The notes under the pieces are model-generated. The model saw only the letters and a program-made list of their open reading frames with translations. It had not been told where the DNA came from and searched no databases. DNA of 64,000 nucleotides, from the NCBI RefSeq assembly GCF_012223425.1, contig NZ_CP038799.1:2666001-2730000 (forward strand), read 5' to 3'. This DNA comes from Mycolicibacterium frederiksbergense (GTDB lineage Bacteria > Actinomycetota > Actinomycetes > Mycobacteriales > Mycobacteriaceae). The stretch's first letter is position 1; the number at the start of each line of letters is the position of its first letter. The position numbers and the translations under genes are program-made. This document shows positions 1-8,062 of the stretch, piece by piece.

Positions 1-183
1 TACGGGCTGCAGGATGCCAACACTCTGGAGGCGACCCAGACCAGCATCGAATCCCGTGCGGTAGAGGAGTTCCTGTACTGCGATCAGGAGATACTGCTGC
101 GGCACCTGCACAAGGAGACCGCATCGTGGATCGACGCCTACCAGCGGGAGAGTGAGCAACGTGCTACCAGTGGAATTCGCTGA
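1..183 (+). CDS. Rieske non-heme iron oxygenase alpha subunit, C-terminal fragment
   Basis: Only the last 60 codons lie in the window; the reading frame is open from base 1 and stops at TGA 181-183. The fragment opens with YGLQDANTLEATQ, which matches the LQDAGMLGGTQ segment of the complete Rieske alpha subunit at 4119-5363, the part of the family that carries the third (Asp) ligand of the mononuclear iron. Both proteins then share the QEIL-RHLHK stretch close to their C-termini. The Rieske domain is outside the window, so its cluster ligands cannot be checked. It overlaps the next gene by 32 bases, implying co-transcription and probably translational coupling. Confidence 0.8.
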   Translation, partial: YGLQDANTLEATQTSIESRAVEEFLYCDQEILLRHLHKETASWIDAYQRESEQRATSGIR

Positions 184-481
184 TCTGGAACAGTTCTCGG
201 ACTGGTGCCTGGCCACCGAGGCGCAGCGTTACAGCAAGCGGTTGGGCAGCTCGATGGTCGAGATCCAGCCCTTCTACGACGCGATCACCGCGCGTGCCGA
301 GGAGGCCATCTCCTACTGCGACAAGTTCAGCCTCGACGATATGCCCGAGGACGTAGTCAACTTGATGCGCATGTTGTATTCCATGGTGACGGTGTCGTTC
401 CCGGTGGAGTGCTGGAAGCAGCCCCGGGTGCCGGATTCCGGTGCCACCAGGCTGGACTGTGTCTACGAGCCGGTTCCGTGA
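152..481 (+). CDS. Small helical protein paired with Rieske oxygenase (copy 1)
   Basis: A 109-residue acidic, probably all-helical soluble protein with no signal peptide or membrane segment. The GTG start lies inside the end of the upstream Rieske gene. It is clearly paralogous to the 111-residue protein at 5366-5701, which also directly follows a Rieske alpha subunit: shared segments include WCLATE near residue 18, SSM with FYDA near 33-45, EEAI.YCDKF near 50-59 and LDD.PED near 61-68. The conserved Trp, Cys and acidic residues could be functional. I do not recognise a family. The repeated pairing suggests a partner, chaperone or extra subunit of the oxygenase, but this is inference. Confidence 0.75.
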   Translation: MSNVLPVEFADLEQFSDWCLATEAQRYSKRLGSSMVEIQPFYDAITARAEEAISYCDKFSLDDMPEDVVNLMRMLYSMVTVSFPVECWKQPRVPDSGATRLDCVYEPVP

Positions 482-1722
482 CCGTAACCGTTCTGCGGGC
501 AGACCGCTGGGCCGATGTCGTCACCGGTGAGATCCACACGCCGGCCGTGGTGGTGATCGAGGGCAATCGCATCACCGACGTCAATCCCGAAGGTCCACTG
601 CCAGATTCGGCAATCGAGATCGACCTGGGCGACGTGACGTTGCTACCGGGTCTGATGGACATGGAACTGAACCTGCTCATCGGTGGGCCCGGGAGCCCGG
701 AGGGTCTGCCGACACCCATGCACGGCGTGCAGGACGACCCGGCGTATCGCACTCTGCGCGGAGCGGTCAACGCGGCCACCACGTTGAACGCGGGCTTCAC
801 CACCGTGCGCAACCTCGGCCTCATGGTGAAGACCGGTGGATATCTGCTCGACGTCGCGTTGCAACGTGCCATCGACCAGGGCTGGCACCCCGGCCCGCGC
901 ATCTGGCCCGCCGGACATGCCGTCACGCCCTACGGGGGGCACCTTGATCCGACGGTGTTCCAGCGACTCGCCCCGGGCGTGATGCCACTGTCGGTGGCCG
1001 AGGGCATCGCCAACGGTGTGCCGGACGTCATCTCCTGCGTGCGCTACCAGATCAGGCACGGCGCCAAGCTGATCAAAGTCTCAGCATCCGGTGGGGTGAT
1101 GTCCCACAGCACATCACCGGGTGCCCAGCAGTACTCGGATGCCGAGTTCGAGGCGATCGCCGACGAGGCGCACCGAGCCGGTGTGCGAGTGGCCGCGCAT
1201 GCGGTGGGTGACAAAGCAATTCAGGCGTGTATCCGCGCCGGCATCGATTGCATCGAGCACGGTTTCCTTGCCAGCGATGAGACCATCCAGATGATGGTCG
1301 ACCACGGAACCTTCCTGGTCTCCACGACCTACCTCACCGATGCCATGGCCATCGACCGCATCGCGCCGGAGCTTCGCAAGAAGGCTCTGGAGGTCTTCCC
1401 GCAGGCGAAGGCGATGCTGCCCAAGGCGATAGCGGCCGGGGTCCGCATCGCCTGTGGCACCGATGCGCCGGCGATTCCGCACGGCCAGAACGCCAAGGAA
1501 CTCAGCGCGCTTGTGGAACGCGGTATGACCCCGATGCAGGCCATCAAGGCCGCCACGGTCATCAGCGCCGAACTCATCGACGCCGACGACGAGCTGGGTC
1601 GGCTGGCCCCGGGTTATCTGGCCGACATCATCGCGGTGCCCGGGGATGTCTCCACCGATATCACCGCCACGCTGGACATCCGGTTCGTCATGAAGGACGG
1701 GGTCATCGTCAAGCAGGTGTAG
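478..1722 (+). CDS. Amidohydrolase-fold protein lacking the HxH metal motif
   Basis: A 414-residue member of the imidazolonepropionase/prolidase-like branch of the metal-dependent amidohydrolases. GTG 478 is chosen because it overlaps the preceding stop (GTGA); the frame is open further upstream but that part is antisense-like and out of context. Family landmarks are present: LLPGLMD near residue 55-61, KVSASGG (the usual carboxylated Lys region), AAHAVG, IEHGF and GTDAPA. However, the HxH that should follow PGLxDx is E63-L-N65, so two alpha-metal ligands are missing. It may bind one metal or have an altered reaction. It sits in the Rieske catabolic cluster, suggesting a hydrolytic step there. 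Confidence 0.8.
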   Translation: MTVTVLRADRWADVVTGEIHTPAVVVIEGNRITDVNPEGPLPDSAIEIDLGDVTLLPGLMDMELNLLIGGPGSPEGLPTPMHGVQDDPAYRTLRGAVNAATTLNAGFTTVRNLGLMVKTGGYLLDVALQRAIDQGWHPGPRIWPAGHAVTPYGGHLDPTVFQRLAPGVMPLSVAEGIANGVPDVISCVRYQIRHGAKLIKVSASGGVMSHSTSPGAQQYSDAEFEAIADEAHRAGVRVAAHAVGDKAIQACIRAGIDCIEHGFLASDETIQMMVDHGTFLVSTTYLTDAMAIDRIAPELRKKALEVFPQAKAMLPKAIAAGVRIACGTDAPAIPHGQNAKELSALVERGMTPMQAIKAATVISAELIDADDELGRLAPGYLADIIAVPGDVSTDITATLDIRFVMKDGVIVKQV

Positions 1723-1791
1723 CGCCAGGGACCGGCCGGATGTGCGCTAGCGTCATCGTGAATCCGAGCGCGAGGCGATGGGCGGCAGAAT

Positions 1792-2256
1792 ATGAGCATC
1801 GAACTCACAGACAATGTCCTGTGGCTGCTCAAGCAGGCCTTCTACTTCTCCCTGACCAGTGTCAACGACGCGGTCAAGCCCCACGGTGTCAGCACCGCAC
1901 AGATCGGCGTGCTGCGGCAGCTGACCAACCAGCCCGGTCTGTCCGGCGCCGAACTCGCCCGCCGGCTGTTGATCAGCCCGCAGGGCGTACAACTGGCGTT
2001 GACCGCTCTGGAGAAGCGCGGCCTCGTCGAGCGGAAGCAGGACCCACAGCACGGCCGGATCCTGCAGGCTTTCCTGACCGACGAGGGTCGTGCGGTCGCC
2101 GCGGCAGTGGTCAGCGACGCCGTCGCGGCACACGACCGGGTGTTCGGGGTGCTCAGCCGCGAGGAGCAAGAACAGCTGCGGCTGCTGCTCAGCCGGGTTG
2201 TCGAGCAGGGCACCGGCCACACGCTGTACGCGGACCACGTCGACCCTGATATCTAG
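1792..2256 (+). CDS. MarR family transcriptional regulator
   Basis: A 154-residue protein with the MarR winged-helix layout: an N-terminal dimer helix, then a helix-turn-helix around residues 48-72 (LSGAELARRLLISPQGVQ), a wing near residues 80-93 and C-terminal dimerisation helices. It lies between the first Rieske gene set and the reductase-led operon on the same strand. An inverted repeat starts one base before its stop codon and fills the gap before the reductase gene, so it most likely controls the downstream oxygenase operon, probably in response to a phenolic or related ligand. The ligand is unknown. Confidence 0.88.
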   Translation: MSIELTDNVLWLLKQAFYFSLTSVNDAVKPHGVSTAQIGVLRQLTNQPGLSGAELARRLLISPQGVQLALTALEKRGLVERKQDPQHGRILQAFLTDEGRAVAAAVVSDAVAAHDRVFGVLSREEQEQLRLLLSRVVEQGTGHTLYADHVDPDI

Positions 2257-2282
2257 TACTTGAGATATATGACAAGTACTTG
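2255..2282 (+). promoter_or_regulatory. Candidate MarR operator (inverted repeat)
   Basis: The arms AGTACTTG (2255-2262) and CAAGTACT (2273-2280) are perfect inverted repeats separated by ten A/T-rich bases. The right arm extends into a second, shorter palindrome, CAAGTACTTG (2273-2282). It fills most of the 40-base gap between the marR stop and the reductase start, in contrast to the GC-rich surroundings. The position fits a binding site for the adjacent MarR protein. Confidence 0.6.
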
Positions 2283-2296
2283 ATAACCTTGTCGGG

Positions 2297-3343
2297 ATGA
2301 CCTCCCCGAGCGAAGCTGCCGCCGAAACCGCTGATGCGGACGGCTTCACATCGCTGCGTATCAAGGATGTGGTGCGCGAGACCGACGACGCGATCTCGAT
2401 CATCTTCGACGTTCCGCCGCACCTGGCCGAGCACTTCTCCTACCGCGCCGGGCAGTACCTCGCGCTCCGCGTCCAGGTGAGCGGACAGGAGTACCGCCGC
2501 TGCTACTCGATGTCGTCCTCGCCGGTGAAGCACCAAGATCTGCGGGTCACGATCAAGCGTGACCGTGACGGCGTGGTGTCCAACTGGCTCAACGACCATG
2601 CGGCAACTGGAGATCGGATCAGCGTCTCAGCACCTGAGGGTCGCTTTGTCCGCTCCGGCACCGGCCGTGATCTGGTGGCGTTTGCCGGCGGAAGCGGTAT
2701 AACACCGGTGTTCTCGCTGATTCAGACCGAGTTGGCGGAGTCCACCGGCCGGGCGCGGTTGTTGTACGCCAATCGTGAGGTGACGTCGGTCATCTTCCGA
2801 GAGGCTCTCGACGGTCTCGTCGATCAGCACGGTGAACGCTTCGGACTCCAGCACCACCTCGACGTCGAGCAGGGGGTGGTGACCGCGGAGAAGATCGCCG
2901 CATTCATCGCCGAGACAGGGACCGATGCGGACTGTTTCGTCTGTGGGCCGGGTCCGTTCATGGACACCGTCGAGCGGGCACTGCTGGACGCCGGAGTCCC
3001 GGCGGAGCAGGTGCATCTGGAGCGTTTCACCGTTGCGCCGGTCCCGGCACCGTCGCCAGGCGCGGAGGTGACCGAGACCGTGACGATCGAGCTGGACCGG
3101 GAGACGGTCACGGTGGACTACCGGGCGGGACACACCCTGCTGCAGATGGCCAGGATGGCCGGGATCAGGGCGCCCTCGTCCTGCGAAACAGGTTCGTGCG
3201 GAACGTGTATCGCGCAAGTGACCGAAGGCAGCGCGCGCCTGCTGAACAATGACGCGCTCGACGAGGACGAGGTCGCCGAGGGACTCGTGGTCACCTGTCA
3301 GGCGCTACCCACCAGTCCGACCATCCGGTTCGTCTATGAGTAA
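2297..3343 (+). CDS. Oxygenase reductase: FAD/NAD(P)H reductase with C-terminal 2Fe-2S ferredoxin domain
   Basis: A 348-residue electron-transfer protein of the PaaE/KshB type. The domains run in order: a flavin-binding barrel with RCYSMSSSP near residue 72 (RxYS FAD motif), an NAD(P)H-binding domain with GGSGITP near residue 127 and CGPGPFM near 214, and a plant-type ferredoxin domain with CETGSCGTC near 295-303 and a fourth Cys near residue 334. It would pass electrons from NAD(P)H to the Rieske oxygenase two genes downstream. It follows the candidate MarR operator and is separated from the next gene by only 15 bases with a GGAGG-type ribosome site. Confidence 0.9.
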   Translation: MTSPSEAAAETADADGFTSLRIKDVVRETDDAISIIFDVPPHLAEHFSYRAGQYLALRVQVSGQEYRRCYSMSSSPVKHQDLRVTIKRDRDGVVSNWLNDHAATGDRISVSAPEGRFVRSGTGRDLVAFAGGSGITPVFSLIQTELAESTGRARLLYANREVTSVIFREALDGLVDQHGERFGLQHHLDVEQGVVTAEKIAAFIAETGTDADCFVCGPGPFMDTVERALLDAGVPAEQVHLERFTVAPVPAPSPGAEVTETVTIELDRETVTVDYRAGHTLLQMARMAGIRAPSSCETGSCGTCIAQVTEGSARLLNNDALDEDEVAEGLVVTCQALPTSPTIRFVYE

Positions 3344-3358
3344 CAGCAGGAGGATGCG

Positions 3359-4102
3359 ATGAGTCGCGTTGCAGTGGTGACCGGCGGGGCATCCGGGATG
3401 GGTGAGGCCACCTGTCATGAGCTGGGCCGGCGCGGCCACAAGGTCGCCGTCTTCGATGTGAATGCGCAAGCGGCTCAACGGGTCACCGAAGAGCTGCGCG
3501 CCGAGGGAATCGCCGCGGTGGCGGTGGCCGGTGATGTCTCCGACCGGGTCGCCGTCGACGATGCCTACGCCAAGGTCCGCAGCGAACTGGGCCCGATCGA
3601 GATCCTGGTCACCAGCGCGGGGCTGTTCGGGTTCGCGCCGTTCGAGGAGATCACCTCCGAAGCGTGGACGCGCATCATCGAGGTGAACCTCACCGGCACG
3701 TTCCACTGTTGTCAGGCCGCCTTGCCGGACATGGTGGCAAGCGGCTGGGGTCGCATCGTGATGATCTCGTCGTCGAGCGCCCAGCGGGGTTCGCCGTTCG
3801 CCGCCCACTATGCGGCCTCGAAGGGTGCGTTGCTGACGTTGACCAAGTCGCTGGCACGTGAGTACGCCAACCGCGGGATCACGGTCAACAACATTCCGCC
3901 CTCGGGTATTGAAACGCCGATGCAGCACCAGGGCCAGGCCGCAGGGTATCTCAAGAGCAACGAGGAGATCGCCGCGAACATCCCCGTCGGGCATCTGGGC
4001 ACCGGGGACGATATCGCTGCGGCGGTGGCCTTCCTGTGCTCCGAGGAGGCCAAGTTCATCACCGGCCAGACGCTCGGGGTCAACGGCGGAGCAGTGATGT
4101 GA
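3359..4102 (+). CDS. Short-chain dehydrogenase/reductase (SDR)
   Basis: A 247-residue classical SDR. The N-terminal cofactor motif is GGASGMG near residue 9, the active-site Ser lies in MISSSSAQ, and the catalytic YAASK follows about 13 residues later (Tyr near 152, Lys near 156). The tail VNGGAVM is typical of FabG-like members. The NNIPPSGIETPM segment is the usual post-catalytic loop. Its position between the reductase and the oxygenase suggests oxidation of a hydroxyl or dihydrodiol formed in the pathway. The substrate cannot be read from sequence. Confidence 0.88.
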   Translation: MSRVAVVTGGASGMGEATCHELGRRGHKVAVFDVNAQAAQRVTEELRAEGIAAVAVAGDVSDRVAVDDAYAKVRSELGPIEILVTSAGLFGFAPFEEITSEAWTRIIEVNLTGTFHCCQAALPDMVASGWGRIVMISSSSAQRGSPFAAHYAASKGALLTLTKSLAREYANRGITVNNIPPSGIETPMQHQGQAAGYLKSNEEIAANIPVGHLGTGDDIAAAVAFLCSEEAKFITGQTLGVNGGAVM

Positions 4103-4118
4103 TGAGGAGGAGGTTCGC

Positions 4119-5363
4119 ATGACGCAATGGCCGAAACCGGTTGAGGGGTCCTGGACTGAGCACTACCCGGAACTCGGGACCGGACCGATATCGTTCCGGG
4201 ACTCCACGTCGCCGGCGTTCTACGAGCTGGAGAAGGAAGCCGTCTTCAAGCGGGCCTGGCTGAACCTGGCCCGCGTGGAAGAGCTGCCGCAGGTCGGCAG
4301 CTACCTCGCCAAGGAGATCGAGGTCGTCAACGCATCGCTGATCCTGGTGCGCGGCGACGATGACGCGGTGCGGGCATTCCACAATGTGTGCCGTCACCGG
4401 GGCAACCGACTTGTCGGTGAAAAGTTCGGTCAGAGCTCGGAATTGAGCTGCGCACAGTGCGGTTGGCGATACGCCGTGGACGGCACGTTGGTGCACGTAC
4501 CCAATCCCGAGGCATTCGTCGACTTCGACACCGCGGACTACGGACTGCTCGAGGTGCACTGCGATGTGTGGGCCGGATTCATCTTCGTCAACCTGGATGT
4601 CGAGCCCCGGCAGAGCCTGCGGGAGTTCCTGGGCCCCATGGTCACCGGCCTCGACGACTACCCGTTCGGCAAGCTCACCGAGACCTACGAGTGGGTGGCC
4701 CACAACAACAGCAACTGGAAGATCTTCGCTGACGCCTTCCAGGAGTACTACCACGTGCCCTCGCTGCACACCCAGCAGGTTCCTGCCGAAGTGCGCAATC
4801 CCAGTGCCGGTTTCACCTGCGGGCACTTCCAGCTCGACGGACCGCACCGGCTGGTCTCCACGGCCGGGACACGGCGCTGGCTGCTCGCCGACGAATACAT
4901 GTACCCGATCGAGCGGGCCACCCAGAGTGGATTGGTCGGGCCGTGGCGGACACCGGATATCGGTGAGCTGCCCGCCGGCCTGAATCCCGGTGGTATCCAA
5001 CCGTGGGGCATCAGCAACTTCCAGATCTTCCCGAACCTGGAAATCCTGATCTATGGCGGCTGGTACCTGCTCTACCGGTACTGGCCCACCTCGCACAACA
5101 CCCACCGTTTCGAGGCGTTCACCTACTTCCACCCGGCGCGGACCGTGCGGGAACGCATTGAGCACGAAGTCGCCGCGGTGGTGCTCAAGGAATTCGCATT
5201 GCAGGACGCGGGCATGCTGGGCGGGACCCAGGCGGCGTTGGAGTACGACGTCATCGACGAGTTTCCGGTCAACGATCAGGAGATTCTGGTTCGTCACCTG
5301 CACAAGGTGGCCGTCGACTGGGTCGGGCAATACCAGCGCGAGACCGCACCGGCGAAGGTCTGA
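4119..5363 (+). CDS. Rieske non-heme iron oxygenase alpha subunit with altered Rieske ligand
   Basis: A 414-residue ring-hydroxylating-type oxygenase. The N-terminal Rieske domain has C91-R-H93 but the second half of the motif reads C111-A-Q-C114-G-W, where the family has CxxHGW; H114 is replaced by Cys (codon TGC at 4458-4460). The catalytic domain keeps the mononuclear iron site: H212 and H217 in EYYHVPSLH, with E209 at the bridging position and D363 in LQDAGML. It is preceded by an AGGAGG ribosome site, and a small partner gene starts 2 bases after its stop. The reductase at 2297-3343 is the obvious electron donor. The substrate is unknown. Confidence 0.88.
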   Translation: MTQWPKPVEGSWTEHYPELGTGPISFRDSTSPAFYELEKEAVFKRAWLNLARVEELPQVGSYLAKEIEVVNASLILVRGDDDAVRAFHNVCRHRGNRLVGEKFGQSSELSCAQCGWRYAVDGTLVHVPNPEAFVDFDTADYGLLEVHCDVWAGFIFVNLDVEPRQSLREFLGPMVTGLDDYPFGKLTETYEWVAHNNSNWKIFADAFQEYYHVPSLHTQQVPAEVRNPSAGFTCGHFQLDGPHRLVSTAGTRRWLLADEYMYPIERATQSGLVGPWRTPDIGELPAGLNPGGIQPWGISNFQIFPNLEILIYGGWYLLYRYWPTSHNTHRFEAFTYFHPARTVRERIEHEVAAVVLKEFALQDAGMLGGTQAALEYDVIDEFPVNDQEILVRHLHKVAVDWVGQYQRETAPAKV

Positions 5364-5365
5364 CC

Positions 5366-5701
5366 ATGGCAACCAAGCAACTACCGGCCCCATTCGAGGA
5401 ACTGGAACCCTTCACCGAAACCTGGTGTCTGGCAACCGAGACGGAGCGCTGGGAGCAGCGGTTGGCGAGCTCCATGCCGACGATGCAGGCGTTCTACGAC
5501 GCCTTCTTCCCGCGGCTGGAAGAAGCCATTGATTACTGCGACAAGTTCCCCCTCGACGATCTGCCCGAGGACGCGACCAATCTGCTGCACCTCATCTACT
5601 CCCTGGTGATGGTCGCGATGTCGATCGAGATCATGCACCAACCCGCACCCGTGGACGCCGCCGACGCGGTGATGATCCGCACCGGCGAACCCACACCCTG
5701 A
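5366..5701 (+). CDS. Small helical protein paired with Rieske oxygenase (copy 2)
   Basis: A 111-residue soluble protein, paralogous to the product of 152-481. It shares WCLATE, a QRLASSM-type segment, FYDA, EEAIDYCDKF and LDDLPEDATN at equivalent positions; the DNA of the two copies is also visibly similar around the CDKF region. It begins 2 bases after the Rieske stop. The family is unknown to me. As with copy 1, tight linkage to a Rieske alpha subunit suggests a dedicated partner, perhaps replacing the usual beta subunit or helping cluster assembly. That role is inference. Confidence 0.75.
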   Translation: MATKQLPAPFEELEPFTETWCLATETERWEQRLASSMPTMQAFYDAFFPRLEEAIDYCDKFPLDDLPEDATNLLHLIYSLVMVAMSIEIMHQPAPVDAADAVMIRTGEPTP

Positions 5702-5714
5702 GAGAGGACGCACC

Positions 5715-6566
5715 ATGAGTGTGCTCACCATCAACAAGCTCACCGCCTCGGTGGGAGCCGAAGTAAGCGGTGTCGACCCGGAGCGGTTGGCCAACGACGA
5801 CGGACTGGCATCGGCCGTGCTGGAGGCGTTGGAGGACAACGGGGTATTGGTGTTCCACAACCTGCATCTCGACGAAGATCCGCAGGCGCAGGTGGCGTTC
5901 TGCGAGCGGCTCGGCGAGATCGACCGGTCGGCCGATGGCCACCACCCGGTGTCGGGCATCTACCCGATCACCCTGGACAAGACCAAGAACAAGGCGGCCG
6001 AGTACCTGAAGGCGACCTTCGACTGGCATATCGACGGGTGCACGCCCACGGCCGGTGAATGCCCGCAGAAGGCAACGGTGCTGTCGGCGATCCAGGTCGC
6101 CGCCCGTGGTGGTGAAACCGAGTTCGCGAACTCCTATGCCGCCTACGAGACGCTCAGCGACGGGGAGAAGGAGCGGTACGCATCATTGCGTGTCGTGCAT
6201 TCCCTGGAGGCATCGCAGCGCCGGGTCTACCCCGATCCCACGCCCGAGCAGCTGGAGCGGTGGAAATCGCGCCCCACACACGAGAATCCGTTGATCTGGA
6301 CGCATCGCAACGGGCGTAAGTCATTGGTGCTCGGTGCCTCGGCGGACTACATCGTGGGCATGGATCTGGACGAGGGCCGCGCGCTGCTCGCCGAGCTGCT
6401 GGAGCATTCCACCACCACCGACAAGGTGTACAGCCACAAGTGGTCGGTGGGCGACACGGTGATCTGGGACAACCAGGGGGTGTTGCACCGGGCCGCGCCG
6501 TACGAGCCGAACTCGCCCCGAGAGATGTTGCGCACCACGGTGCTCGGGGACGAACCCATCGTTTAG
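5715..6566 (+). CDS. TauD/TfdA family Fe(II)/2-oxoglutarate dioxygenase
   Basis: A 283-residue protein of the taurine/2,4-D dioxygenase family. The iron-binding H105-x-D107 pair lies in TFDWHIDG, and the distal His lies in NQGVLHRAAPYEP near residue 262, followed by the Arg-containing segment that binds 2-oxoglutarate. The length is normal. An AGAGAGG-type ribosome site precedes ATG 5715, 13 bases after the small-protein stop, so it completes the five-gene operon that starts with the reductase. It probably performs a second hydroxylation or a C-O/C-S cleavage. Its stop codon overlaps the stop of the convergent HNH gene. Confidence 0.87.
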   Translation: MSVLTINKLTASVGAEVSGVDPERLANDDGLASAVLEALEDNGVLVFHNLHLDEDPQAQVAFCERLGEIDRSADGHHPVSGIYPITLDKTKNKAAEYLKATFDWHIDGCTPTAGECPQKATVLSAIQVAARGGETEFANSYAAYETLSDGEKERYASLRVVHSLEASQRRVYPDPTPEQLERWKSRPTHENPLIWTHRNGRKSLVLGASADYIVGMDLDEGRALLAELLEHSTTTDKVYSHKWSVGDTVIWDNQGVLHRAAPYEPNSPREMLRTTVLGDEPIV

Positions 6567-7999
6567 AAGGGTGCGGGTTCGTCGTGGGCGGCGAGCCAGG
6601 CCTGGTGGTCTTGTTCTTTGTGTTCGAGTCGTGCTCGGTTGGTGTGGCGTTCGGCGGTGATGCGTCGGCGGGTGTCCTCGTGGCGCGGCCGTTCGCGGGT
6701 GGGCATCTTCATGCACCGTGTGGCGAGGGTCGGCACGATAGCCTGCAGGGTGGGTTCGCCGGTGGGGTCTCCGAGACCGGCGAACCATTGTGCGCCTTCG
6801 GGTTCGGTGGTGTACACATGACCGGTCGGCGAGGTCCACACGACGGTGCCGTTGGCCAGCTGCACGTCGTTCCAGTCGTCGAAGAACGTCTTCAGAAGAT
6901 GATGCGTTCGGCATAGGCATTTGAGGTTCGACGGATGGGTGGGACCGGCAGGCCAGGCCACGGTGTGGTCGATATCGGTGTCCCAGGCCGGGACATCGCA
7001 ACCGGGGAAGCGGCAGGTGAGATCGCGGCAGCGGATGAATTCGGCGAGCTTGGCGGACGGGAAGCGGCCCTGCTCCACGGTGACCCTGCCGGGGTCGACC
7101 TCGCGCACAGTGGCATGTTCGACGGTGGCCGCGAGGGCTTCGGCGTCGATCCGGTCGAGGCTGCCCGTCAGGGCGGTGGTGCCGGCACGGTCGGCGATGA
7201 GGTGCACCACCAGTTTCGCGGCGGGTGCGGTACTGGAGACGGTGAGCGGTTCGGCGGGACAGTCGGTTTGTTCGCACCGACACGACAGGGCTTTCCCGGC
7301 GAACACGGCGAAGAATGCATCCGAGCGCCGGGCGTCTTTGGACCGCGGGTCCGCGCGACACACGCTGCCGGCCATGGCGTCCAGGACGGTATTCATCGCG
7401 GCCAGTGCGGCGACGTCGATGCGGCCCCAGATCTCGGCGGTGCCGTCGCCATTGGCGCACCCCCCGACCTCGCGGTCGCGACGGATCTGTTCGCGGATGC
7501 GCACCGCTTCGGGATCTTGCGCGGCGATGACGGCGTTGATCCGGGCTTCGATCTTCGGTTCGGACAGCCGTGCCCATTTCGGGGCTCTCTCGGCCAACCG
7601 GTCATCGACACGTTCGAGCACGTCCCGATCGACGATCAGCTCGGTGCGGGACACGATGGCTGCGAGCATGCGGTAGTCCAACCAGCCGCTCTTCGCGGTG
7701 CGGAGGACCTGTGGGAGCTTCGTATAGAGAGCGATTGCCATCTTGACCTGAGCGGCGGCCCGACAGCGGCTTACCCCTAGTGCGGTGGCGACTTCAGCCA
7801 CCAGGCTGGTGTGCCCGTCGATGGCCCAGCACAGCTTCTCGGTGTCGTCGTCCGGAGCGCGCACCTCGTAGAGTTGGCCGATCGCGAACAATCGGCGGGC
7901 TCCGCAGGCGTTTTCCTCGCGGGCTTCGGCGCCGATATTGTCGACCGCCAGGGCCGCGCGACGTTCCTCTTCGTCGTATGCCAGTTGTTCGTCCACCAT
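6563..7999 (-). CDS. DUF222 / HNH endonuclease domain protein (13E12 repeat family)
   Basis: A 478-residue protein of the mycobacterial 13E12 family. It has a long DUF222 domain over roughly residues 20-320 and a C-terminal HNH nuclease motif: CRDLTCRFPGC, then DIDHTVAW, then LKCLCRTHH. ATG 7999 is preferred over a GTG further upstream because the family starts near MVDEQ. Members are multi-copy in mycobacteria and have been linked to repeats that act as phage or element attachment sites, but their function is not established. The gene interrupts two catabolic regions and has a large inverted repeat just upstream, consistent with an acquired segment. Confidence 0.85.
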   Translation of the reverse strand: MVDEQLAYDEEERRAALAVDNIGAEAREENACGARRLFAIGQLYEVRAPDDDTEKLCWAIDGHTSLVAEVATALGVSRCRAAAQVKMAIALYTKLPQVLRTAKSGWLDYRMLAAIVSRTELIVDRDVLERVDDRLAERAPKWARLSEPKIEARINAVIAAQDPEAVRIREQIRRDREVGGCANGDGTAEIWGRIDVAALAAMNTVLDAMAGSVCRADPRSKDARRSDAFFAVFAGKALSCRCEQTDCPAEPLTVSSTAPAAKLVVHLIADRAGTTALTGSLDRIDAEALAATVEHATVREVDPGRVTVEQGRFPSAKLAEFIRCRDLTCRFPGCDVPAWDTDIDHTVAWPAGPTHPSNLKCLCRTHHLLKTFFDDWNDVQLANGTVVWTSPTGHVYTTEPEGAQWFAGLGDPTGEPTLQAIVPTLATRCMKMPTRERPRHEDTRRRITAERHTNRARLEHKEQDHQAWLAAHDEPAPF

Positions 8000-8062
8000 G
8001 ATTCGAACACTAGTGCGACAGTATGACATGTTCTCGGCGGCAAGACGCGCTGGCGTCGTCCC

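Noticed and set aside
205..477. Upstream extension of the amidohydrolase frame
   Set aside because: It overlaps the small helical protein in another frame, reads as Arg/Ala-rich shadow sequence, and GTG 478 overlaps the preceding stop.
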